Shown here piece after piece: positions 12,711 to 22,895 of a DNA stretch of 64,000 bases (position 1 is the stretch's first letter; each line of letters begins with the position of its first letter). The stretch is from Vandiemenella viatica (lineage: Eukaryota; Arthropoda; Insecta; Orthoptera; Morabidae). The stretch covers positions 104,529,447 through 104,593,446 of the forward strand of contig CM061920.1 of assembly GCA_031002005.1 (NCBI GenBank). The letters are read 5' to 3'. The translations under genes were made by a program, and so were the position numbers. The notes under the pieces are model-generated. The model worked only from the letters and a program-made list of their open reading frames with translations. It searched no databases and was not told the origin of the DNA.

Positions 12711-13140
12711 ATTACAGCAAAGGAAAGCCCATCGTAGATTTTGACAAACCATTTGGCCACGGTATCTTCGACGATAGCCCTCGTTACGCAAAATTTAATA
12801 GAAAAACATGAAACTTCCATTGCTGATGGGGACAGTTTGAAAAATGACCTAACAAAAATCAACTTTCAATATTAGTCACTAGGTATATTTCGTAGTCAGT
12901 TTTTTCTAGAGCTGTTTATTATTTGTTTTTCAGTAAACACCATTTCAAAATCACAATAACAAATATACAATTACTTTCGGTGGGTCGCCTCTCAGGGACG
13001 CTGTACGCCAACAATCATATGTCCTGTGGTTATTTCACCTCACACACCTTGCGTCTATTACAACAGAGCCAGTATTACCGACTACTAACATTGAAATCGT
13101 ATTCTACCAACTATTCAGTAACCAACTTATAAACTACTCA

Positions 13141-13207
13141 CTGTGGAACCTCGCTTTACAGAACAGGAGATACACGAAATACAGAGATATAACGATATAT
13201 CGTTATA
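13141..13207 (+). repeat. Pogo-like terminal repeat plus 20-bp palindrome
   Basis: 'CTGTGGAACCTCGCTTTAC' at 13141-13159 resembles the CAGTGGAACCTC... termini of pogo/Tigger elements. Forty-some bases later lies the perfect palindrome TATAACGATATATCGTTATA (13188-13207). No partner terminus was found nearby, so this could be a solo end or a coincidence. Confidence 0.3.
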
Positions 13208-14527
13208 AGGCACTAGTTCAGGAATTGATGGATCAACTTGTCATGATGTATCCGGATTTTCACGCAATTCCTCTGTCGTGTCGCTAGCAGCAGTAGGTAC
13301 AGAGACAGCTGATTCCTTGATCAATGCAGACATGCGATATAACTGATGATCAAGTAAATAATTAGTTGATTGATACTGTAAAATTATTTTAATTTAGAGT
13401 ACAGATGCCTCCTGCTTTGCTACATGAGTATATTATCTGTGGAATCCTGTTGCAAATTCACATTGGTCACAGAAGAAAATAGAGTTACTTTTATGTCTCG
13501 ATAACAGATGCCATCACTATCACCAAAAGACGAAGCATGAAATCATGATCATCAATGGCTACACACAAGTTTCATCATAATGCAAATTTATTTAATTTAA
13601 CGGTTATAGAATAACAGATAAGCCAATTTATTCACACACACATATATATATTTGTCAGCTTGCTCGAGAACTTTACATTCTGTAGGAGATAATACAGGGT
13701 GTTAAGCGTGTGATTAAATGAAATAAAATGATATAGTGTATGTATCTGCCAGAATTAATTTTCTTTTCGTCATATAAAAAAGGGATGTCACCCTCCAGAA
13801 ACTACTATTGCTGCCCTGGAACTTACCACTTACTGTTAGTTATATCTACTATATAATTTCATAAGCTCATTCAATCACTCATTCACCTCGATAGCTATTG
13901 GCTGGAGAACAATGTCACTTGTAAGCCTTCGCTCACAAATCAACAGCCACCAGATATCATTAAAAGAAATTCGAGGTTATGTCCACAATTAATTAGCTAA
14001 GAAACTGGTTCTAAATTAATTGCTATAATACATTAATTAAGTTTCCTTTTCGTAGCATTTCATAGTTAAAAAAATATCGATAAACCTTACGGCTGAAAAA
14101 TTGGGGAACTGCTTTTCAGTAACATGTTACTAATGACAGTAACATAAAAAACATTAAAAACCTTAAATTACCCATCGTCTCTGCATAACTACGAATGCCA
14201 GTCGTCATTCCGGCCTAAGATAAATTTCAATTTAACTAAAACTTTCCTTTATGTTGTTGCTTGACCAAAGTTTATACATTACGATTTATTTACATTTTAT
14301 GTATTTTACTGACGACTTCCGTTAATGTTCATTGTTCGTGTTCACTGTACATGAGTTATTAGTTCATTTAAAGTGGACATCAGGCAAATATGTTACCGAA
14401 TCGAATATTATGGCAATTCATTTCTTCGGAGATGCTCCACTGTTTAACAAACTGGGATCTGCATTAAGTTCTCTGGCCGTTACAGGCACTATGACAAAAA
14501 ATTACATTATTAATATTTGCCCAGCCT

Positions 14528-14550
14528 CAATAATAATAATAATAATAAAA
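14528..14550. repeat. (AAT)n microsatellite
   Basis: About seven AAT/TAA units followed by an A-rich end. Confidence 0.9.
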
Positions 14551-15394
14551 TAACAATGTGATGCTTTCGAATCAAACAGGAATTATTTAAATTTTCAGAG
14601 TAAACTTTAAGAGCTAAATACAAGTTTGTATTTCAGCAAGTTCGAGTATACGACCTTAGAAACAATTATACGTAGCGCGATGGTCCCTGTGCGTGTTTAG
14701 TACCTACGTCCATTAATACCTCTGAGTTCTTCGAGGTCAAGAGATATTACTCATCCTAGGGGTGAAACACAGTCGAGTTCGTATTTTGTGGGATCAGGGC
14801 AGCCAGTCATAATGTTTGACTCTAAAAACAGGAACTATTCTAGACCCGTGACGATACTCAAAAAATCGGTCACGGTCTTACACTAGTAGTAAATAAAATG
14901 ATTACTTGACTTATGAAGGAAGTAGGTTTGAAATGACATTAAAACATTTTATCGCTGAAAATGAGATAACCTGACAATTTATTCATTAATTTGAGAGACA
15001 TGCCGGCATTGATGTTTTTACCAATATGTGAATACATAAATAAAGATTTTATAAAACGAAACACCTTGGCTTACAATTTATTCCGCTTAATATTAAGAAT
15101 AAACAAACAGTTATGGGAAAGTTTACATGTAATTTTAGTACGACATCATTATATGAAAAGGTAACTTAAAAATCTAACATGAAAATTCAATGCTTCCAGA
15201 AATTGCTCACAATACAAATTAAACTTTATAGAGTAACGAATGTTTCCGTTTGTCAATTAAATGAGGGCGTCATTAAGCCATTGATTTTTTTAAATAAAAA
15301 TACATGTTATTAACAGATAGGAATATTTTAAAATGCCTTTCTATATTGTATCGTTTTGCAATCAGTTGGTTCGTCGGAGAGTGATTCTCTTAAT

Positions 15395-15757
15395 TTATTC
15401 CGTTTCTCCGCATAGAGACGTTACAGGGTGGAGGAAACTAAGGAATGCGAGATCTTCAGATGGTGTACTGTTTTGCAGCGACACACAGGCAGCGCAGGCG
15501 TGGCGTAAGTGCATCGGGCGTGCTATCACTTTGAACACACTTATTACTCCAACGGTACTTCTCACGAGTACTACGTCAGACAGTGCCTTCCTACCGGCTT
15601 GCGATAATGTAAGTGCGGTGCTGGCTAAGTCATCCATACCTCCGCACTTTCCTCGAGGCGGAATCGCAAAGCTCCAGTTAGAAGTAGTTCGTTTGAATAT
15701 TACAGCTTCGAATCTCCCCCAGTCTTGTTGGATCACCAATAGGTCGACTCGTAGCAC
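15395..15757 (-). other. GC-richer region open on both strands, unknown
   Basis: A 120-codon minus-strand frame ends with a stop near 15395. Its upstream edge carries 'gattggttttag', a plausible 3' splice acceptor at about 15760-15772, so it could be a terminal exon. The plus strand is also open for 143 codons (15333-15764). The GC content is clearly above the flanks. The minus frame has a small basic/glycine patch (PPRGKCGGMDD around residue 33), but I recognise no domain on either strand. An exon, an old element or chance are all possible. Confidence 0.25.
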
Positions 15758-15772
15758 ACGCTAAAACCAATC

Positions 15773-16984
15773 CCACAGAAAAGCTGTATACAAATTTTGA
15801 AAAACATCGTTGAAAAGTTGACGACAACTTTTCAACAGTCTGAGTTCCATGTACTTTTCCCAAAGATGTAACAACACTAAATGCAACAAAATTTCTTAAT
15901 TGTGTTCTAAGTTGAGGTGAAGAGATATATGACATCACCATATGACATGAAATTGGTGCCAGACAAATTTATTAAGAAGTAGTGGAAATCTGAGGGGTGA
16001 GGTAAATCGTGACGGTACCAATTATAAAACTGTAATGAACTACTGCTATGGAAATGACAGAATTGTAACTCAGAGCCTTGTACCGATGGAATTTTACAAC
16101 ATACCTTTTTACTTTTAACGTATTAGTATCTCGCAGTTGCTTCATGAAATTATTGTAATACATACTTCCGTGATGTTAACTTTATTGCCGGTGACTATTA
16201 GGTTTTATTGTATTTCTTGGGGGTTAGAACTTTTACAACAATGGTATCTTTTATGATATTAATAATAATAACTGGCAAGTGGCTATTGTAGACCTGTCGT
16301 TTAATAGCTCGACTCGCATCTCACATGTTGTGGCCAGAGTACGCGTGTTTTCAAGTTTCCGTTCATGTTTTCGTAAGTATTAATTTCATTTTATTTTGTA
16401 CGGGGACCTTTAGGTTGGGAAACTATGGCTTAGAGTAATATCCTTGAAATCAATACAAAATGTATGCAGACATAGTCACTTATTAGTTAGGAGGAACAGC
16501 GTCGATATCCCATTGCTGGGAAGTATTAACGTGTTAACACTGCGATTACTCTTATTTTGATTGTTGTATAAAATGAAGGAGCCAAGCATCATCCACAAAC
16601 AAAAATCTGAAAAATCTAGGATGGCTTCAAACACGAATACCTACAGGAAGAAGTAATTATTTTCACATGGCGATATTTTTAATGTTATTTCTATCTTCTT
16701 TAGTAGTAGATAAAATTGTGACATGATTGATAACTGTTGTTATGGTACTGCTATATTTTGGCCTAACTTTAATTATATTTAAAATAAACATGAATATTTT
16801 CTAAAGTATTTCATTTTGTTTGAAACTATCTGTTTCAATGAAATTGCCAATAAAAGTTATAAATATTTTTTATTCTTTAAGGTTATTTTCTTATTGTTTA
16901 CAAATAGTCAAGCAAACTAATAATATTTTATGTTTAACTTTTGCTCAGTCTGTAACATTTGGCGTTTGAATGGATTGATAATCT
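15773..16984. other. No gene recognised
   Basis: AT-rich, with short frames only. Nothing recognisable. Confidence 0.5.
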
Positions 16985-17936
16985 TTCTCATTTTAATTGA
17001 TTCTGCTTCCCATTAATTATTCCTTCCATGCACCTCTCATAATGCTTCCACCAATATCTTTCCACTCCTCATCACCAACATACGCCTTGTACACTCCTAT
17101 GACTCTCTTCACCCTCCTCCTGCCTTCCGATGAATCCCATTTTAGCTCCTTTATGTTATCAGTTACTGACTGCGTTTTGCGATAACTTCCAGAGATACAT
17201 CTAGTAGCCTTTCTTTGCACCTCCTTTAACTCCAATATTCGATACGGATAATATGGCTCCTATACTACACTACCATGTTCAAGCAACGGTATGACAAAAG
17301 TTCTCTGTTACATCCTCTCATCACCCTCTTCAACAAGTGAAGGGTTTTAAAAACCTGTTCCTACTACCTTGTCCAGTGTGTTCCGTCCAGTTGAGTTTGT
17401 TATCAAATGTTATGCCAAGGTTTTAAATTTCAAGTCCTCAACAAGCAATTCTTTCCCAACCTTATAACCACATTCAATCTTTAGTTTTTTATCCGTGTGC
17501 TTGTTCAGTTGACTCTTCTTTGCATTTATCTTCTTCCCATGTTGATCTACCTAGCTAGATATCCTGTACAGATCACCCTGCAGCTGTACACAGCCTTCTA
17601 TCGTTTTTATGCTGTTATTATTTCATCTTCAGTCAACCTAGCTTCTAACAGTAATCCACCAACACAACCATTCATTAGAATGGCGAATGGGAATGGTCCC
17701 CTATACTTTAACCTGTGGCATTCCCATTTTCCTCATATTTTTTTTATAATGCATTTCCATCCTAACTTTTTGCTTTCTACCTTTTAAGAATTCTTCTACC
17801 AAGTAAATCACATTTTCGTCCACTCCAATAGTTTTTACCTTATTTAGCACAATTTTGTATCTCCCTCTATCAAAAGCGTTTGAAAGATCTAGTGCTGTTA
17901 TAATACAAATCTCGATGTAATTCCTCGCCCCAATAG
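16985..17936 (-). mobile_element. CR1/Jockey-like LINE fragment (3' half of RT)
   Basis: On the minus strand, the part nearest 17010-17235 encodes 'LKEVQRKATRCISG' followed by 'SVTDNIKELKWDS'. This is the VQRRAARFV...SVT...L.W..L block that ends the reverse-transcriptase protein of CR1/Jockey-type LINEs. Farther up (17240-17900) the same order of blocks as in the copy at 20400-22310 can be followed at the DNA level, including the thumb and post-YADD regions, but with frameshifts and stops. The 5' half is missing. Dead copy. The upper boundary is where similarity to the other copies gives way to the tandem-repeat region. Confidence 0.75.
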
Positions 17937-20165
17937 TTGTCAGCTTGGTCCAGGTTGCATTTTAGCTTAACCACAAACTCCGCTAATATTGCTTCTAGAA
18001 AATCAAAGCTGCAATCTCACGTGTATTAATACGTTACCTGTATCGAATGTTAATGTTATCATGCATAGCGATATAAATTTGATTCAAAACCTTCACACGT
18101 TCTTACATCTTTATTTTCTGTTATCCTTGATGCAAATCAATGTTTTAACGACTGACACAACTTACGTGTGGCTGAAATAATGACACCAGTAATATGAAGT
18201 TAGTGAAAACGAAAGTTACTAAAAGTAAATTTTATCTAATTTCCTTAAGACATATACAGCAATATTAGCTTCAATGCATAGAGCGCATAGATAGCGTTCA
18301 ATTTGCAACTAATTTTATTCAAATCAAGTAATGATTTCAGTAAGAAGTGTCAAATAATAATTAATATGCCAATTTAAAAGAAATACAAACTTTTCTTTCA
18401 GTGTTTTTGCAATTCGTTTATTTTCAGTTGCTTAACTAAATAGAAGTGTTACAAAATGAAGTTCAATGGAATTCCTCGTGCCTTGCGCTGTACCAAAAAC
18501 GTTTAGTTGACATCCTGGCCCAGGTAGCATTTCAACCTAACCACAAACTACGCTAAAATTGCAGCCAGAAAAATAATACTTCAATCACACGCGTATTAAT
18601 AGATGGCGCTATAAACTTGATTAAAAATTTTCACTGGTTCTGACAACTACCTTTTTTATATTCGTGATTCATTTTGATATTACGACAATGTTTGAATGGT
18701 CGAAAGAGTTAGATGTGGCTGAAATATGGAATTAGTAAAATAAACGGATATTAAAAATAAATCTTAATAATTTACGTCATTCCACGTAATATTAGTTTTA
18801 ATTGTGGTCTATGCTGTATAGAATGCGATGAATGTGGAACTACTGAAGTAAAAACGAGGTTATGATTTAAGTAACAGAACACTCATGAAAACAGCTTAAA
18901 TTACTTCTTTTTTTTAACTTCTTATGACCTCCGCTGTAACGGGTTTAATGGAGTGTTCTGACTACTCTGCGGTTGCCTAAATAAATAGAATTATTGCAAT
19001 TAACTCTTCACAGGTTTGCTGCCGGATAGCGTTTGTGAACGACGAGCTTTCGGCGACCAACTCCGTCGCCATCTTCGGGTCTGATGTTAGCGCTGCGGCG
19101 ACCAGAGCAGCTCTGGTCGCCGCAGCGCTAACATCAGACCCGAAGATGGCGACGGAGTTGGTCGCCGAAAGCTCGTCGTTCACAAACGCTATCCGGCAGC
19201 AAACCTGTGAAGAGTTCATTGCATCGACACGCCGGGAAAGTCTTCGTTCGCAAATAGAATTATTGTTATGCAATACTCATGTACATATTTCGGTTGTAGT
19301 GACACAGATGGAAGTTCTACTGAATGAATGATGTCAGAATTAGGTAACCAATTAAATTAAAAATTATTTATGAATCCTAAAACCTTATGCTATAGCGCGT
19401 GATATTTGTTTTATTTTTGGTCCAGTTCTGATTCAGCACGATAAATACGGAACTACTTCCATCCGTATAAAAATACCATAACTTCAGAAACTCGGAGCTT
19501 ATGAAAGCAGCTTAAATTATTTAATTAAAAAATTTATCCTGAATTAGTCTTCAAAAAAATGTATCAGTTGTCTGGTCCTATCTGCATTCACAACTTCTAT
19601 TAATATTGCTGTTCAATACTCATAGATGCTATTATCGGTGTACAAATACATGAATTTTAATGCGATCTAAATTTGACGTACTGCAAATATTTACATGTAT
19701 TTGATATAGTTACATCAGCAATAAAAGCAACTAATAATTAATATATTAACTGAAACGCTGTACATACCTTTATTTCAGTGTTTCGGCAAAACATTCCTTC
19801 CAGTATATTATAACAGTGAATAAATATCTACATTGGATATAAATAGCTTGTAAACCCATCAAAAAGACGGCTTGAATGCAGTATTTTAACAATTCGTTTC
19901 TTCGTTGACTGAGAACAATTTTCATCAAATAGGGTTCATTATCTTGAAAATGATGTAATGTTAGCTTACTGTTACAACAATTTCGCCGTTCAGAGTGTAT
20001 AAGAAAAATCTACATCCAAACGTATTTTAATTAAGAAAAAGCAACTTATAATTAATATTTAGATTTAAATGGAATACATACTTTTCTTTCAGTGCTTTGT
20101 CAAATAGAACTGTTATTAAATAACGTCTGTAACCTAGAACAATATATTTGATCGTAAATTGGACA
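17937..20165. repeat. Diverged tandem repeats
   Basis: Several blocks recur at offsets of roughly 550 bp. 'ccaggttgcatttt...taaccacaaact' at about 17950 recurs near 18520, and 'ggctgaaat' at about 18170 recurs near 18717. 'ggaactact...gaaagcagcttaaatta' near 19448 matches about 18835-18900. An acceptor-like 'ttttctttcagtg' block occurs at about 18394 and 20087, with a weaker copy near 19770. The units are heavily diverged and interrupted by the palindrome insertion at 18997-19251, so exact unit length and copy number are uncertain. Confidence 0.5.
18983..19265. mobile_element. Palindromic insertion with 14-bp target duplication
   Basis: Arms of 107 bp at 19002-19108 and 19110-19216 are exact reverse complements, separated by a single unpaired base (A at 19109). 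The whole insert (18997-19251) is flanked by an identical 14-bp direct repeat, AAATAGAATTATTG, at 18983-18996 and 19252-19265. The related tandem-repeat unit near 18430 keeps an uninterrupted, diverged version of this site, which supports a real insertion. The arms are GC-rich against AT-rich surroundings and are open in one frame throughout. The right side continues 35 bp beyond the palindrome. No A-tail is visible. Possible origins are a self-primed or inverted retroposed cDNA, a foldback element, or an assembly artefact. Confidence 0.8.
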
Positions 20166-20399
20166 AAAAAAAGACGAAAATCGTGACATCTTAAAGTGAC
20201 GTCACGCCATTACAGATGACATCATAGTTGACTTATTGTTTATTATAATAATATATTATTAATTTTAATTGCGATGGATCTAACATTCCGGTAGCTTAAA
20301 TTTTCTTTCAGATTTGGAATGTTAAATTCCTTCCTCATTTACTTTTCCGATTTACAAATTTTAATTTTAAATTCCTTGAGCGTTTTTTGGTAAGTTATT
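20166..20399. other. AT-rich spacer
   Basis: No feature seen between the tandem repeats and the LINE copy. Confidence 0.5.
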
Positions 20400-22310
20400 C
20401 ATCACTTGGTAATTATTTGTTCCAATCCCTGTCATCCTTATCAACAACACTCCCTTATGCATGTAATCGAGTGCAAGCTTGTTGTTATGTTCGCCTATCC
20501 CCTTCTATGCACTATTCCTAATTCTTTGACCAATATCTCTCCAAGTTCTATAGCCAACATGTGCCCTGTACATCCCTGGCACTCTCTTCAGCTTCGTCCT
20601 TTCCTCCAATGAGTCCCAATCCAGCTCCTTTATCATATTAGTTACTGACAAGGTCCTGCAATAGTTTCCACAAACAAACCTAGCTGCTCTTCTTTGCACA
20701 CCCTCCAACTCCTGTATTTGATACCGAAAATGTTGGACCCAAACTACACCACCATATTCAACCAATGGTCTGACCATAGTTTTGTAACCGAACTCCCTAA
20801 CTTCTCTGGTACATCCTCTCATCACCCTCTCCAGTAAATGAAGGATTTTGTAACCTTCTCTTACCACTTGCCTAATTGAGTTTGTTATCAAACGTTATGC
20901 CAAGATATGTACACTTCAAGCTTTCAACAGGCAATTCTGACTCCACCCTATATTCATAATTAACCTTTAGTTTTTTATCTGTGTACCTAAGAAGCTGACT
21001 ATGCTTGGCACTTAGCTTCATTACATGCTGACCTACCCATTTAGATATTTTATCCAGGTCACCCTGCAGCTGTTCACAGTCTTCAGCTGTTTTGATGCTA
21101 TTGTATACTATTATATCATCTGCAAAATACCTAGAATCTGACCGTAACCCATCAACACAGTCATTCATTAGAATAATGAACAGCAACGGTTCCAGTACAC
21201 TACCCTGTGTCACTTCCATATTTATTTGCACCTACTTTCTTAATGTATTTCCTACTTTAACATTTTGCTTTCTGGCTTTTAAGAATTGCTCTACCAAGCA
21301 AGTAATTTTTTCATCTAATCCAATAGATTTCAGTTTATTTAAAACCATTTTAAGACTCACTCTGTCTAATGCCTTACATAGATCTATTGTCACACTATTA
21401 ACTCGGCCTCCCTTGTCAAATTCACCTGAAGTATCTTACATATAACCCACCATCTAAGATTCACATGAATATCCTTCCCGAAAGCCATGTTGTCGATCTG
21501 AAAACCAGTTTCTCTCCTCACAGACTTTTCTGATATAGTTGCATATCTATCCATCATTTAGCATATGACTTATGTAAAACTAACTGGCCTATAATTTTCA
21601 ACCCTATTTGTAAGCCCTCCTTTATGAACCGGTACTACTTTCGCTCTTTTCCAATCCTCTGGCAAGCAGCAAAACTACAAACTCATTTTAAATAAAATTT
21701 CAAGGTAAGGTATAATATGATATCCCAAAATATTTAATAAATCTGTAATAGTATTATCTACATCAGCCCCTTACGTTTTTTTAGCTTTTGAGTTCTTCAA
21801 TAATTTCATGAGAATGTATTACATTTTTTGTAGTTTCCTCATTCATACTCTTAGGGAGACTCTCCTCTGATTCATTCCTTCCCATCACAGGATGATAGTC
21901 TCTAATTGTCTCACTAAACGAGTCACTCAATATGTCTGCCATTTTAAAATCCTCAGTGACTTCAACTCCGTTCTTATCTACAATACTCTGAATACCTTCC
22001 CTTCCCCTCAGTTTCCTAATATAGCCATGTAAATGTCTTGATGCATCGTTCTGTGGTCCTCCTGCACCAATAATATTCCCTACTGCCTTCCTGTCTCTTA
22101 AATCTGTTGTGTTCCCGTCTCACTAGCCTCTTTATCTTCTCACCACCATATTGTAATATGTAGGTTTGGTACTTTTCTTTATTTTATGCTTTGTAATAAA
22201 CATTTCCTCGCCATTTTATACTATCTTCTTAAACCCTTCCCATTTCGCCTCCACTGTACTTGTGCCATCCTTCCATTTGCTGAACAATTCACTGAAATCT
22301 TGCATATAGC
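20400..22310 (-). mobile_element. CR1/Jockey-like LINE, decayed reverse transcriptase
   Basis: Reading on the minus strand from high to low coordinates, the order is that of a non-LTR reverse transcriptase. A lysine-rich pre-RT linker lies near 22050-22250. Then come a 'DRQHGFREGYSCES' block near 21490, 'DLCKALDRVS' near 21370, 'GSVLEPLLFIILMNDC' near 21190 and the catalytic 'FADD' near 21115. These are followed by 'LDKISKWVGQHVMKLS' near 21040 and the terminal 'VQRRAARFVCG...SVTNMIKELDW' block near 20650-20720. These fit the CR1/Jockey-type group. Frameshifts and stops separate the blocks, so it is dead. The endonuclease domain is not visible. Its low end (20400-20450) matches the 3' region of the copy at 50570. 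Confidence 0.8.
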
Positions 22311-22895
22311 CTACTAATTGAGATTTGCATCAATATCCTCGCCTAAAGTTGACTTGAAAACCACATAGGTTCCTCACAGACACATCTGATGTGGTTACAT
22401 ATCAATCTCTCCATTAATGTACCTACAGATGATGTTAAACTGATTGGCCTGTAATTTGCGATATTATTGGTCACTACTCCTTTATTGACCGATTCTACAA
22501 TTGCACTTTACTAGTACTCTGGTAAGGAGCAAGTGTCCAGATTGAATAACTAATAAAATTTCATGATAAGGTACAATGTCACATCCTGCTATCGGTAGTA
22601 ATATTTTATACACCAGCCTCTTTATGCTGTTTTAGATATCTTAGTTCCTTCATGATATCCTCAGGATGATTTTCAAACTTTTAGTCTTCTTGTTTCTAAT
22701 TATGTGGATAAGCTCATCCACTGATTTATACCTGCGTCTTCCTGCGTCTCCCTACTGGTCTCACTAAATCAGTTACTTAAATCTCTGCCTTTTTCAAATC
22801 TTCAGCGTCTTCTTTTCCATCCTTATCTATGAATGTCTCATCACTCCCCCTTCTCTTCAGTTTTCTAACATAGTATTCCCATAAAGTAATGCAAT
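22311..22895 (-). mobile_element. Second LINE fragment abutting the first
   Basis: This repeats, at the DNA level, the segment seen at about 21480-21990 of the neighbouring copy. 'ctgattggcctgtaatttgc' (about 22440) matches 'ctaactggcctataatttt' (about 21580). The 'aaaatttcatgataaggtac' block matches 'aaaatttcaaggtaaggta'. It joins the other LINE in the same orientation at about 22310. It covers only the finger/palm-proximal part of the reverse transcriptase and is strongly decayed. Either two LINE copies became adjacent or an internal tandem duplication occurred. Confidence 0.65.

Larger units (their letters stand above)
12711..15394. other. No gene recognised; small palindrome and AAT repeat
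   Basis: Mostly AT-rich with short frames only. It holds a 20-bp palindrome (13188-13207) next to a pogo-like TIR sequence and an (AAT)n run (14528-14550), both listed separately. Confidence 0.5.

Noticed and set aside
13690..13720. 'tacagggtgtt' as a transposon terminus
   Set aside because: The motif is short and no mirrored partner was found.
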